A program made the translations under genes and the position numbers. Shown here in pieces: positions 10,359-20,170 of a DNA stretch of 64,000 nt. Source of the DNA: Orobanche coerulescens (taxonomy: Eukaryota; Streptophyta; Magnoliopsida; Lamiales; Orobanchaceae). The stretch covers positions 69,304,001 to 69,368,000 of the forward strand of contig CM065817.1 of assembly GCA_033398695.1 (NCBI GenBank), given 5' to 3'. The first letter of the stretch is position 1, and each line of letters begins with the position of its first letter. Below the pieces are notes generated by a model. That model ran no database searches, was not told the DNA's origin, and was given only the letters and a program-made list of their open reading frames with translations.

Positions 10359-12475
10359 GTAAAACCCCCAAGATATTCGAGGTGTATTACAGCGCCGTGG
10401 ACCCCTACATGGGACCCACCAGGCTAACACAAGAAAACACCACTCGACTAACCGCCTCGGTTAGCAAGGAAACAATTGTTAACAATAAGAACATAAAACA
10501 ACACGTCCGGTACAACCGGCATAATAAACATCAACCGACAAATACAGTAACTCCAACGAATACCAATCACAATCCGAAAGGAAAAACCTAAGTACTCGCG
10601 AGTACAATCTATAAGTTTACAATTTGGAAAACATCCACATCAAAAGAGACAGTAGGAAATAACAAGACTCAATTACACATGTCAACAACCTTGGCCGACA
10701 TCCTCGTACCATCCCAGCGCCCGCTCGTCTGGCTGAACATAACCTGAAATCCATAACAAGAATTTCCCCGACAACGGGTCCCCAGAGGGGTTAGCAATTA
10801 CGCTAGTACAAGTATTCAAGGCAAACCAATCGCTTACACATTTCATAGTACATGCACCAATATCAATTTCAAAAGCCAAAACCAGACATGTCTTTTCCGG
10901 AAACAAACAGTCACAATTAATTTGCCTAGGACCGGGACGAAGCCACGAATCCCACTCGAGGCCTCTAAGGACCCTCCCGAGCTGGCCACATTCATAAAAC
11001 AAGTCAAGCACCACACGTCACCTAGGACCGGGACGAAGCCACGAATCCCACTCGAGGCCTCTAAGGACCCTCCCGAGCTGGCTAGCGAATCAAACTCATG
11101 AATCCAGGACGAAGCCATAGATTCCCTCGAGGCCTCGTCGGACCCTCCCGAGGTGAGTAAAGCACACACAATATACATTACCATTTCACGTTAAGCATAA
11201 AGGTTTCCAAGAATTACTTGCCTTGAATTATTGACGACGCAACGAACGGAAAGGAAGGTCACCGACGAACGCTAGGAACCAATGAAACCGAACCTAACGA
11301 TTCGAAGAACATAATTACAACCAACTCTAGTCGAATACGGAAATGGAATACACCCGAAAACCCGCCTACGATTCGTGTATATTCGCACAAAATAATAACG
11401 AGGGCGGACCACAACCAAACCCTCTCGATTCCGCAAAACTATGAAAATATACTCTGAATCCGTAGGAAAATTTATGATAGCAACAAGATTAATCATATTC
11501 ATCAAGAATTTATCAACAAAACGGAAAGAATCGGACAAAAACCCCAAAATCCCCAATTATTTGAAAGTAGGGTTCTAGAGATGTTACCTTCGGAGATTCA
11601 AGTACTAAGATCCGTAGAACACGCGTTGGATTGATTGTCCGGGCTTCACGATCGAAAGGAGATGAAGAAAATCAAACACTCAAATGATTTGTGAAGGAAA
11701 AACCCTCCCTCAAGCTCTCTCTCTCTCGGTTGTAGGTGAAGAAAAGGGAAAGAAATGAGCTGAAATGCTCAAAAAATGAATTTATAGGGGTTGACTGCCC
11801 TGCCGGACACGGCCCGTGCCGATCGGCACGGTCGTGTCGCACAGCTAGCCGACAGGGACTCGACCGTGTCCTGCTTGACACGGTCGCGACGCGGAGGTCC
11901 TTCCGATAGTGACCCGTCCGACAGCGACTCGGCATGACTCGACCGTGTCCTGGAACATGGTCGGGCGTGTCGGCAGTCGGTTCTGGATTATCCGGAAGAG
12001 TTCGACTCGGCCGTGCCAAACGACACGGTCCAGTCCTGTGGGCAGAGACTTCGGCATTTCCGGACGAGTACGGCACGGGCCGTGTCGGACGACACGGCCG
12101 AGTTCGGTCGGCAGTGATCGGGCAATAACTGAAAAATGAGCGGGTGAGCTAAGACGACCATAACTCTCTCGTCCGGACTCCGATTGACTCACCGTTTGAA
12201 CCATTGGAAAGATAACTCGATGTTCTATAATGTTGCAAAGATTTAGAATTTTTGGAGTCACCAAAAATTAATGGTGACTTTACAAAGTCGAACTCCCACA
12301 TGAAAAAGTCGATTAAGGACACGGAACTCAACAAAACGACACTGAAACGAACTCGGATGACAAAAAGTGTAGAATTAATCATTCTCGGAATGACGAAACG
12401 GTCATGATAGAGTTGTCAAAACGAACTTCCTCCGAAAAAAGAAACTTACCGAAATTCGAAATTGCGGATATTACA
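10359..12475 (-). mobile_element. Element A right LTR (5' LTR on the minus strand)
   Basis: It starts TGTAAAACCC (TGTAACACCC in the sister LTR) and ends GGATATTACA. Differences from the left LTR: about 8 in the first 1.4 kb, about 16 in the 0.4 kb covering the hairpin array and its flank, and 3 in the remainder. Confidence 0.85.
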
Positions 12476-12480
12476 CTTTT
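12476..12480. repeat. Target-site duplication of element A, right copy (CTTTT)
   Basis: CTTTT directly follows GGATATTACA and matches 4896-4900; the Athila-like LTR2 resumes with TGCCTGTTGTCGAATTAATT. Confidence 0.8.
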
Positions 12481-12892
12481 TGCCTGTTGTCGAATTAATT
12501 CACCTAGGAATAGAGTGTGTTATTCGCCTTAGAAAATTCTATTGACCTCGGGAGAGGTGGTAGAGTATTTTAGCAATCTTCGCCTTCAATAAATTGGGAA
12601 ATCATTAAATTCATATAATCAAGAGTAATTCGGATAAACCGAGGTGGATTCATAATCCTAGATTAATTCCTTATTTGATCTTCTTCCTTCGAACAATCGA
12701 TTTTACTATTTTTTGCTTTTATTAATTTTCTTTAATTATTACTTGCTCCTCAAATTTCGATAGTTCAAATAAAATTAGAATACACATAAATCGGTAATTA
12801 GTAAGTCAGTCCTCGAGGAAACGATATCTTACTTATCATTTTATTACTTGTTTACGACAACGTGCACTTGCGTTCACCGAAATACCGCAACA
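12481..12892 (+). mobile_element. LTR2 of Athila-like element, right part
   Basis: It continues LTR2 after element A and matches 2031-2442 of LTR1 (CGAATTAATTCACCTAGGAA, then GACAACGTGCACTTGCG). It ends CGCAACA at 12892. Confidence 0.8.
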
Positions 12893-13606
12893 CTAGCCAG
12901 CCTGGCGGCCTACACTGTACCCCAACTGAGAACGAATGATTGGGATCATTCAAGAACCATTCTGTCGTGAATACCAGTATACATATAAACCCTCTTTCAA
13001 ATGTCCCGATCAAGTTATAGGGTCACGGTCAGTCAAACCCTATCTGTACTTGACGATATGCATGCGTTAATGCAAATCGAGATCATCGAGCTCTCGTGTA
13101 TCCAATACAACTAGCTCCAATGCTTTGGCAAAGACTTATGATCTCATCTGCCAATAACCGCATAGGACATATAACCCACTCACTAACGGGAGAAAGAATT
13201 CTATCTTGGAATTCAGTAGGACCTGCTACTTGCCCGTCAAGATGTACGTCGAGGTTGACCCCCACCTCTCGGTTTATAGGGTCGAACTACTCTAATGAAA
13301 ATCTTGACGTCACAAGCACATCTCTATTAAATCCTCAAGTCAAAGGTTCACGAATACCTATCACAACCTTTCGATTCCATCATTGACTGTCCCGGAGTGA
13401 AATCCGTGTGACAAATCGAGGGTGAGTCGGTTCGAGTATACTAATCCAATTAGCATACCTATAACGTGTGTTCCCACTAACCATTAGTGTTCGACTGGCA
13501 CTCTCCATGTCAAAGAACACGTTATACAAGTCTTCACATAAACTTAACGCCCAGTCAAGTTTCATCGACTTGCGAACGATTAAGTATTTGAGCTATAAAC
13601 CTTTCC
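12893..13606. other. Unrecognised sequence, left flank of the CRM-like insertion
   Basis: Together with 21191-21398 this was one continuous sequence before the CRM-like element inserted with duplication TTTCC. On the minus strand a 60-codon frame (13083-13265, with PTEFQDRILSPVSEW) is open, but I do not recognise it. The right part (21191-21398) is AT-rich with TATA-like and poly(A)-like runs and could be an LTR of another family, perhaps copia. I cannot assign it. Confidence 0.3.
13602..13606. repeat. Target-site duplication of CRM-like element, left (TTTCC)
   Basis: TTTCC precedes TGATGCGACC here and follows CACATCA at 21186-21190. Confidence 0.85.
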
Positions 13607-14621
13607 TGATGCGACCCCCACACGACACGCTATGGTAACCGACACCGTTAGATGAATTCGTTCCCAGGATGTTTCCAAAATAAGCAAAATGGGGCTTTAC
13701 TTCCAAACCTCTACGTGACACGCCGTAGCAACTCGGAAGGGGTGGAATATAAATACTAACAAGATTGCACTTGATAAGTATATAAATCACACAAGGGATG
13801 TTTTGGAGACACACTCAACAAAACAAGAAAGCACTCACAAAGGTTTGTTAATACAAACACTCTCAAATTCATAAAATCTTTGGTGTCCTCTTACAATGAA
13901 ACTTCAAGGCTATTTATAGCCAAAATCTTACACCTAACTCTAGTATGAACAAGGAAACAACTAGAAACCTACAAAATAGAAAAATCAACATTCAAAGATC
14001 CTAAAATCTGATACAAAGTCAGTCAACATATGTTTAGGTGACAAAATATCAAAGACCAAGATTTTAAGGTGTGAAAACAAGGACAACAAGTCACCATAAA
14101 TCCGATGCTGTCTGTTTTATCATTTCTGAGCTCCAATGTCTCCGAATTTGGTCCTATGGTCTGAACAATATTTGTAGCTCTCTTTCTTATCTTTCCATAG
14201 ACACCTGAATCACCTGAATCGGATTTCGGACGAGTAAGTTATGGCCAAAATACGAGACTGCTGCGTGTCAGTCTTACGCGCGGGAATTTGCATCCTTGTT
14301 TGTTTGTTCGTCTTTTCCGATCGTCTTCGACATTAATATTACACGACTCGATTATATACAACTCAAAATATAAAAATACAACTCAATAAATACAATTCAA
14401 ATTAAAATACACCAAGATAAAATAAACGAAAAACTTATTGTTCGACAACTTCGACACTACTCACGAATTTGTTGTCTTTGATAACATAGTTATTTTTAAA
14501 CATATCAATGACGAGTGTCGATAAATTATTTTTGAACTTCTTTGATCGAGACCTCGTTATTGGTCCAGTCGGCATGCTCAAGTCCTCATCCGGGTTCTTC
14601 ATAATATCTTGTTTCACATCA
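13607..14621 (-). mobile_element. CRM-like 3' LTR
   Basis: The 1015 bp match 20171-21185 with only about eight differences that I could see (for example CTTATCTTTCC versus CTTAGCTTTCC). It contains the last 62 codons of the integrase frame (14435-14621) and a minus-strand TATA box GGCTATAAATAGCC at about 13908-13921. No GC-rich hairpin array lies upstream of this TATA box. Confidence 0.88.
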
Positions 14622-15328
14622 TTCCCCCGTTCCTCAAAAGGATTCGTCCTCGAATCTGAAATTTCAAAAGGACTTAAGTCAGCGACATTGAAAGTAGTGG
14701 AAACATTATACTCACCAGGTAGATCTACTTTATAGGCATTGTCGTTAATCCGCTCTAAGATCTGGAACGGTCCATCTCCCCTTGGCATTAGCTTCAATTT
14801 TCTTTGAATGGGAAATCGTTCTTTCCTCAAATGAACCCAAACCCAATCACCTGGTTCAAAGAGTACTTGTTTGCGTCCCTTGTTCTTCATTCTTGCATTG
14901 TGTTCGTTGCGCTTCTCAATTTGTTCACGAACTTTGGCATGTAATTGCTTCACCATCTCTACCTTTTTCTTGCCATCAAGGTTACTCCTGTCATCTATTG
15001 GAATAGGCAACAAGTCTAAAGGAGTTATTGGATTAAAACCATACACGATTTCAAATGGCGAAAATGTCGTAGTAGAATGTACGGTTCGATTATAGGCAAA
15101 CTTGATAAATGGTAAAGATGTTTCCCAATTTTTCAAATTTTTGTTAACAATAGTTCGCAACAATTGACCAAGCGTTCGGTTAACAACCTCGGTTTGACCA
15201 TCAGTTTGGGGATGACATGTTGTAGAATAAAGCAATTTCGTCCCCAATTTTGCCCATAAGACTCTCCAAAAATGACTCAAAAATTTGGTATCTCTATCGG
15301 ATACGATGCTTTTGGGCATACCATGCAA
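14435..15328 (-). pseudogene. Integrase catalytic core and C-terminal part (CRM-like pol, 3' fragment)
   Basis: This is a 297-codon open frame at the end of pol. It opens within the integrase core: [15 protein letters not shown] contains the second catalytic Asp and HPQTDGQTEVVNRTLG the catalytic Glu. A GPY-type region follows (EPGDWVWVHLRKERFP, LMPRGDGPFQIL, AYKVDLP), then a variable tail with PITRSRSKKFKNNL. The polypurine tract is inside the frame (EERGN codons, 14622-14637) and the last 62 codons lie in the 3' LTR. The first catalytic Asp lies in another frame upstream (about 15475), so the protein cannot be made intact from this copy. It integrates the element cDNA in active relatives. 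Confidence 0.8.
14622..14637 (-). other. Polypurine tract of CRM-like element, inside the coding frame
   Basis: On minus the sequence GAGGAACGGGGGAA directly precedes the LTR start TGATGTGAAAC. The same bases encode Glu-Glu-Arg-Gly-Asn, so the tract serves both priming and coding. Confidence 0.7.
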
Positions 15329-15466
15329 CGAACAATTTCTTTGAAAAATAGATTAGCAATATGTGTGGCGTCGTCCGTTTTATGACATGCAATGAAGTGT
15401 GCCATTTTGCTAAATCTATCAACTACAACAAAAATGGAGTCACAACCGGATTTCGCCCAGGTAATC

Positions 15467-16288
15467 CTAATACAAAGTCCATAGAAAGATCAACCCAAGG
15501 TTCGGAAGGTACCTAAGTGGCATATACAAACCATGCGGCAACACTCGTGATTTTGCTTTCCTACAAACAATGCATGAATTTACAACTTTAAAAACATCAT
15601 GTTTCATTTTTGGCCAAAAGAAATGTTCATGCAATATTTCGTAAGTTTTAGCAATCCCAAAATGTCCCATTAGACCTCCACTATGTGCTTCTCTTACCAA
15701 TAATTCCCGTGTTGAACAAAAAGAAATGCAAAGTTTATTTTCACGGAACAAGAATCCATTATCCCGATAAAATTTTTCTACTCCTTTTTTCTCGCAAGCG
15801 ACATAAATATCGTGGAAATTTTTATCCCCCTCATATGCTTCTTTCAATAAATCAAATCCCAAAAGTTTACAAGAAAGTGTATTGAGTAATACATACCTTC
15901 TTGACAAAGCGTCGGCGACAATGTTTTCCTTACCTTGTTTGTATTTGATGATGTAAGGAAAGGATTCAATTTCCTCTAACCACTTGGCATGTCTCTTGCA
16001 CAATTTACCCTGTCCTTTGAGATGCTTTAAGGATTCATGATCGGTATGAATCACGAACTCCTTAGGCCATAGGTAGTGTTGCCACGTACGTAGGGCTCGA
16101 ACCAAAGCATACAATTCCTTGTCATAGGTCGGGTAATTCAATGTAGCTCCTCCAAGTTTCTCACTAAAATAGGCCATCGGCCTTTTTCCCTGCATTAATA
16201 CTGCTCCTATTCCTACTCCTGAAGCATCACACTCAATTTCAAAAGTGTTAGAAAAATCAGGTAATGCTAAGACAGGTGCGGTGCACAA
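15467..16288 (-). pseudogene. RNase H and integrase zinc-binding domain (CRM-like pol, middle fragment)
   Basis: The frame of 273 codons starts near the end of the RT connection. RNase H signatures: [16 protein letters not shown] (first Asp), [12 protein letters not shown] (Glu), [12 protein letters not shown] (Asp) and [11 protein letters not shown] (last Asp). The integrase HHCC finger follows: [17 protein letters not shown]...SCIVCRKAK. The frame then degrades through an indel near 15540 and stops at 15467, before the catalytic core. RNase H removes the RNA template; the finger belongs to integrase. Confidence 0.82.
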
Positions 16289-16615
16289 TTTATCTTTCAG
16301 AGTGTTAAATGCTCTTTCTTGTTCATTTCCCCAATTAAACTTAGCATGTTTCTTGACAAGTTCGTTTAATGGGGCTGCAATTGTGCTAAAATCTTTTACG
16401 AAGCGTCGGTAAAACCCTGCTAGGCCATGAAAACTTCTTACCTCGGACGCGTTCGTCGGTCAAGCCATTCTCGGATAGCCTTAACCTTTTCTTCATCAAC
16501 TTTTATGCCGTCAAGACTAACGACATATCCAAGAAAAATAACTTCATTCATGCAAAAGTACATTTCTTAAGACTAGCATATAATTGTTCCCTTCTCAAGG
16601 TAATTAAAGCTAATC

Positions 16616-17234
16616 TTAAATGTTCAACATGTTCTTCAACATTTTCTTGTAAATGAGTATATCATCAAAGTATACAACAACGAATTTTCCGATGTATGCA
16701 CGTAAAACATGATTCATTAATCTCATAAAAGTACTTGGTGCGTTCGTTAGTCCAAAGGGCATTACCAACCATTCGTATAATCCGTATTTAGTTTTGAAAG
16801 CCGTTTTCCATACATCTCCTTCTTTCATACGAATCGTGATATCCTTTCATTAGGTCGATTTTAGTGAAAACACATGAACCATGTAATTCATCTAACATAT
16901 CATCTAACCTTGGTATAGGGTGTCGATACTTAACCGTGATATTGTTTACCGCTCGGCAATCGGTGCACATTCTCCACGTTCCATCTTTCTTTGGCACGAC
17001 GATCACGAGAACGGCACAAGGACTTAGACTCTCCGGATATACCCAAGACTTAACAACTCCTCGACTTGTCTTTGGATTTCATTGGTCTCTTCGGGGTTGT
17101 GTCGGTATGCCGGTCTATTTGGAATGACCGCTCCAGGCACAAAGTCTATTTGATGTTCAATCCCTCGGATTGGTGGCAACCCTGCAGTAGTTCTTCAGGA
17201 AAAACATCAACAAATTCTGCAATAAAGATTCAAT
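16616..17234 (-). pseudogene. Reverse transcriptase domain (CRM-like pol), frameshifted
   Basis: RT sequence is spread over several frames. [20 protein letters not shown] and [20 protein letters not shown] (17006-16860) lie in one frame. [20 protein letters not shown] and [10 protein letters not shown] with the catalytic YFDD (16828-16640) lie in another. The RT N-terminal region (17050-17200) lies in a further frame. I place indels near 17180, 17035, 16845 and 16645, and a TGA near 17232. The RT-RNase H connection (16290-16615) is also readable only in pieces. Confidence 0.8.
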
Positions 17235-17547
17235 AGAACTCGGAATTATCCGGTTCGGGAGTTAGTAGTAGCGCAAACTTTTGGAAAATAATCAAGTATA
17301 TGGGTGCATTTTCCTTGATATCTTCTTCAAGTTCCTTTGCACTTACAAGCATGCATTTTCTCAAATTTTCTTTTTCTTTCTTTTTTCATTTTTTCATTTT
17401 TTCATTTTTCTCATTTTTTCATTTTTTCATTTTTCTTGCTTTTTCATTTTTTCATTTTCTCGCTTTTTCATTTTTTCATTTTCTCTCTTTTTCATTTTTT
17501 CATTTTTCTTTTCCTTTTCTTTTCTCGATTTTCCTTCAACTTCCTTT
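17232..17547 (-). repeat. Low-complexity linker between protease and RT
   Basis: From 17358 to 17530 the plus strand is a run of TTTTTCATTTTTTCA-type units. On minus it would encode mostly Lys, Met and Glu. On its RT side (17340-17235) a normal polyprotein segment reads SAKELEEDIKENAPIY and PEPDNSEF in another frame from gag. Some Ty3 elements have a short Lys-rich linker here; expansion of such a tract has broken or shifted the frame. Plus-strand Phe-rich frames over it are artefacts. Confidence 0.65.
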
Positions 17548-19212
17548 TCAAGAAGAAGTTGATCTTCTTATTTGTACCTTAGTCATGGGAGCTAAGGTAA
17601 TTTTCTTTCCGTCCTTCTCGAATGAGTAACGATTTTTCCTTCCGCTCAAAGTAGCATCTCGATCAAAATGCCATGGTCTTCCCAACAAGATATGGCAAGC
17701 ATGCATCAGAACGACATCACATAGGATTTCGTCTTGATACCTTCCGATGGTGAGAGCCACTAGTACCTGTTTATTAACTCGAACTTCCCCACAATCATTT
17801 AGCCAATGTAAACGATACGGTTTAGGGTGTCTTCTTGTTGGAAGATCGAGTTCTTCCACTAGCATAGCGCTAATGACATTAGTGCAACTCCCGTTATCTA
17901 TTATCACACTACAATTTTTATTTTTAATAAAACAACGTGTGTGAAATAGATTTTCTCTTTGTTCGTTAACTTCCTCCTCTTTTGCTTGAGAACTTAACAC
18001 CCTCCGAACAACAAGTGCGGGTGCATACTCATACGTCTCATCATCACTCTCCACCTCTCTTGTCTCTTCTTCTTCTTCTTCTTCTTTTTCGCTTTCCGTT
18101 TCAATCTCCCCATCCCGAAGTACCATCACCCGTTTGTTGGTGCATTCGGATGCTATATGTCCACGACCCTGGCACTTATAGCATTGGATGTCCCGGTTTC
18201 TCCTTTGGGTGCTTTCGACGGGTTTAGGTTTCCCATCAAATTTTGGTTTGCTAGTACTCCCAACTTCAAACTTTCCTTTCAAGACACTCCCTTCTCTTTT
18301 ATCAAAATTTTTAAATTTGTCTGAACTTACTTGAGATTGTTGTTTCCAAGGGGTAGAGTATCCCGTGGAATAGTTGTTATTGCTCCCTCTTCGTAAGCTC
18401 CGCTCGATTTTTACCGCCGCATATACCATGTCCTCGAATTCAACAAAGTGTTGTTTGTTAACTTCTTTAGCTATATCGGCTCTCATCCCGTGTAAAAACC
18501 GCGCCATGGTGGCCTTTCTCGATTCCCGAACATTGGCCCGGATCATCAACATCTCCATTTCCTTTCGAAAATCTTCAATGTTTCTCGAGCCTTGTTTTAA
18601 AGTTTGTAAGCGAGAAAATAGTTCCTTAAGATAGTAATTAGGAACAAATCTTTTCCGCATAACAACCTTCAATTCTTCCCAACCGCTAACCGGTCTCTCC
18701 CGACTCCTCCTTCTCTCTGTCACAAGTTGGTCCCACCAAATGCTTGCATATTCAGAAAATTCGGTTATTGCTAACCTCATTTTCTTCTCATCGGAATAGT
18801 TGTGGCAATCGTAAATGGTCTCCAACTTTCTTTCCCAATCGAGATATGTGTCCGGATCACTTCTCCCTTCGAAAGATGGGATTTTCATTTTGATGTTTCC
18901 CATATTCCGATCCTCCTCGTTTCGGACATATCTTCCTCGTCTTCCTTCATACTCTCTCCTTCCTCCTCGTCCTTCTCGCCCTCCTCGATGTACAAACCTC
19001 GGAGTTTCCTCCTCGGAATTCATCGAATCTTCATCATCATAGCCTCCAAATCGAATGGGTTCCGGTCCCCTTCGTACGGGCTCCTCTTCTCTACCCTTCG
19101 TGAGAGTAGCAATTGTTTCCTCTTGTTTATCTAGTCTTCCGACTATTTGAGCAAGTTGTTGTACAATATTTTGAAGGATAAGATTTTGCTCGTTTCCTTC
19201 GGTTCCTGACAT
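17548..19212 (-). CDS. Gag-protease ORF of CRM-like element
   Basis: This 554-codon frame is open from ATG (19212) to stop. The N-terminus has a short helix (NIVQQLAQIVGRLDKQEE). A charged Gly/Arg linker follows (GGREGRGGRREYEGRRG). The retrotransposon gag region comes next (DPDTYLDWERKLETIYDCHN, EYASIWWDQLV, FVPNYYLKELFSRLQTLKQG). The zinc knuckle is CYKCQGRGHIASEC, an intact CX2CX4HX4C. An acidic stretch (EEEEEEETREVESDDE) leads to an aspartic protease region with VIIDNGSCTNVIS. The protease motif has DNG where DSG, DTG or DGG is usual, so activity is uncertain. It lies 5' of RT, as in Ty3/gypsy. Gag would package the element RNA. It is the only long intact frame of the element. Confidence 0.88.
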   Translation of the reverse strand: MSGTEGNEQNLILQNIVQQLAQIVGRLDKQEETIATLTKGREEEPVRRGPEPIRFGGYDDEDSMNSEEETPRFVHRGGREGRGGRREYEGRRGRYVRNEEDRNMGNIKMKIPSFEGRSDPDTYLDWERKLETIYDCHNYSDEKKMRLAITEFSEYASIWWDQLVTERRRSRERPVSGWEELKVVMRKRFVPNYYLKELFSRLQTLKQGSRNIEDFRKEMEMLMIRANVRESRKATMARFLHGMRADIAKEVNKQHFVEFEDMVYAAVKIERSLRRGSNNNYSTGYSTPWKQQSQVSSDKFKNFDKREGSVLKGKFEVGSTSKPKFDGKPKPVESTQRRNRDIQCYKCQGRGHIASECTNKRVMVLRDGEIETESEKEEEEEEETREVESDDETYEYAPALVVRRVLSSQAKEEEVNEQRENLFHTRCFIKNKNCSVIIDNGSCTNVISAMLVEELDLPTRRHPKPYRLHWLNDCGEVRVNKQVLVALTIGRYQDEILCDVVLMHACHILLGRPWHFDRDATLSGRKNRYSFEKDGKKITLAPMTKVQIRRSTSS

Positions 19213-19315
19213 TTTTTTTTCTTTTTTTTTTCTTTTTTTTTCTTTTTTTTTTGTTTTTCTCTTTTTTTTTTCTTTTTTTTTCTTTTTTTTTTTTTGTTTT
19301 TCTCTTTTTTTTTTC

Positions 19316-19346
<31 letters not shown>

Positions 19347-19347
19347 C
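19213..19347 (-). repeat. Poly-purine leader tract before gag
   Basis: The plus strand is almost only T with scattered C and G (TTTTTTTTCTTTT units), so the minus-strand leader is an A-rich purine run directly before the gag ATG. Further T-runs occur at 19680-19716, 19860-19873 and 20023-20044. Confidence 0.7.
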
Positions 19348-19717
19348 CTACAAGATAATTTCCTCACAAGATCCTCACGTGTATCGCTCGATCGCTCACA
19401 CTCGCGTATCTCTCGTTTGGCTTTTTCTTAATTCCTCACAATTTTTTTTTCCTTTTTCCACACAACTTACAAGGTGATTTTTGGTGATTCAAATCAAGTT
19501 TCTTCTTGAAAGAACTCAAATCCGACGATCCCCCCAACGATTGCGAATGACGATAAGATAAAAAAAATGGAAAGATGGGAGCAAAAGATTTTGGAATAGT
19601 TTAGAATATGGAACAAAACGAAAAGTATGATAATTGTTTGATAAGATCGATCAAAATTCGTTCTTCTCTTCTTCCTTGATAATTTTTTTTTTCTTCTTCT
19701 TTTTTTTTTTTTTTTGG

Positions 19718-20030
19718 TAATGAAATGAATGGATTGATATTTGATATTCGATCCGCAAGCTTAAAATCACCAGACGCCCGAAGGCTTAAGGAACAAGTTC
19801 TTCCCCTGGCCTCGGCTTGAAGAGTTATCAAAAACAATCAAAACCTTCACGACTTATAATTTTTTTTTTTTTTAGTAATGAAATGAATGGATTGATATTT
19901 GATATTCGATCCGCAAGCTTAAAATCACCAGACCCGAAGGCTAAGGAACAAGTTCTTCCCCTGGCCTCGGCTTGAAGAGTTATCAAAAATAATCAAAACC
20001 TTCACCACTTATATATTTTTTCTTTTCTTT
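19718..20030 (-). repeat. Tandem 158-bp duplication in CRM-like 5' leader
   Basis: TAATGAAATGAATGGATTGA starts at 19718 and again at 19876. Both units include ATTCGATCCGCAAGCTTAAA and CCTGGCCTCGGCTTGAAGAG and are preceded by T-runs. They differ by small indels (GACGCCCGAAGGCTTAAGG versus GACCCGAAGGCTAAGG). Confidence 0.8.
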
Positions 20031-20119
20031 TTTTTTTTTTTTTTGTGTGAAGAAGATGGAAGATTTAGAAGATAAAGGAAATAATAGGATGATAAGATAG
20101 GAAGATTATGGTAATGAAG

Positions 20120-20170
20120 GAAAATAGATGATACCACTTAGTTTTGGAATAACCGAGCTCCGAAGCCAAC
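20120..20170 (-). other. Primer-binding region of CRM-like element (atypical)
   Basis: Directly inside the 5' LTR the minus strand reads GTTGGCTTCGGAGCTCGG. This keeps TGG and GGAGC but departs from the standard TGGTATCAGAGC at three positions. An 8-base TGGTATCA occurs about 35 bases further in (20129-20136). Which one primes is unclear. Confidence 0.4.

Larger units (their letters stand above)
4901..12475 (-). mobile_element. Element A: complete non-coding Ty3-type LTR retrotransposon (LARD-like)
   Basis: The element is 7575 bp, bounded by CTTTT duplications, with two LTRs of 2118 and 2117 bp (4901-7018 and 10359-12475) starting TGTAA and ending TTACA. Orientation is minus: an iMet-type primer site lies beside the right LTR and a polypurine tract beside the left LTR. 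The 3340-bp internal region has no frame resembling gag or pol. This fits the large retrotransposon derivative class, which is mobilised in trans. By eye I count about 27 mismatches between the LTRs, so the insertion is fairly young. It split an older Athila-like LTR. Confidence 0.85.

Noticed and set aside
17281..17629. Phe-rich plus-strand frames that look like membrane segments
   Set aside because: They are translations of the TTTTTCATTT simple repeat on the strand opposite to gag-pol.
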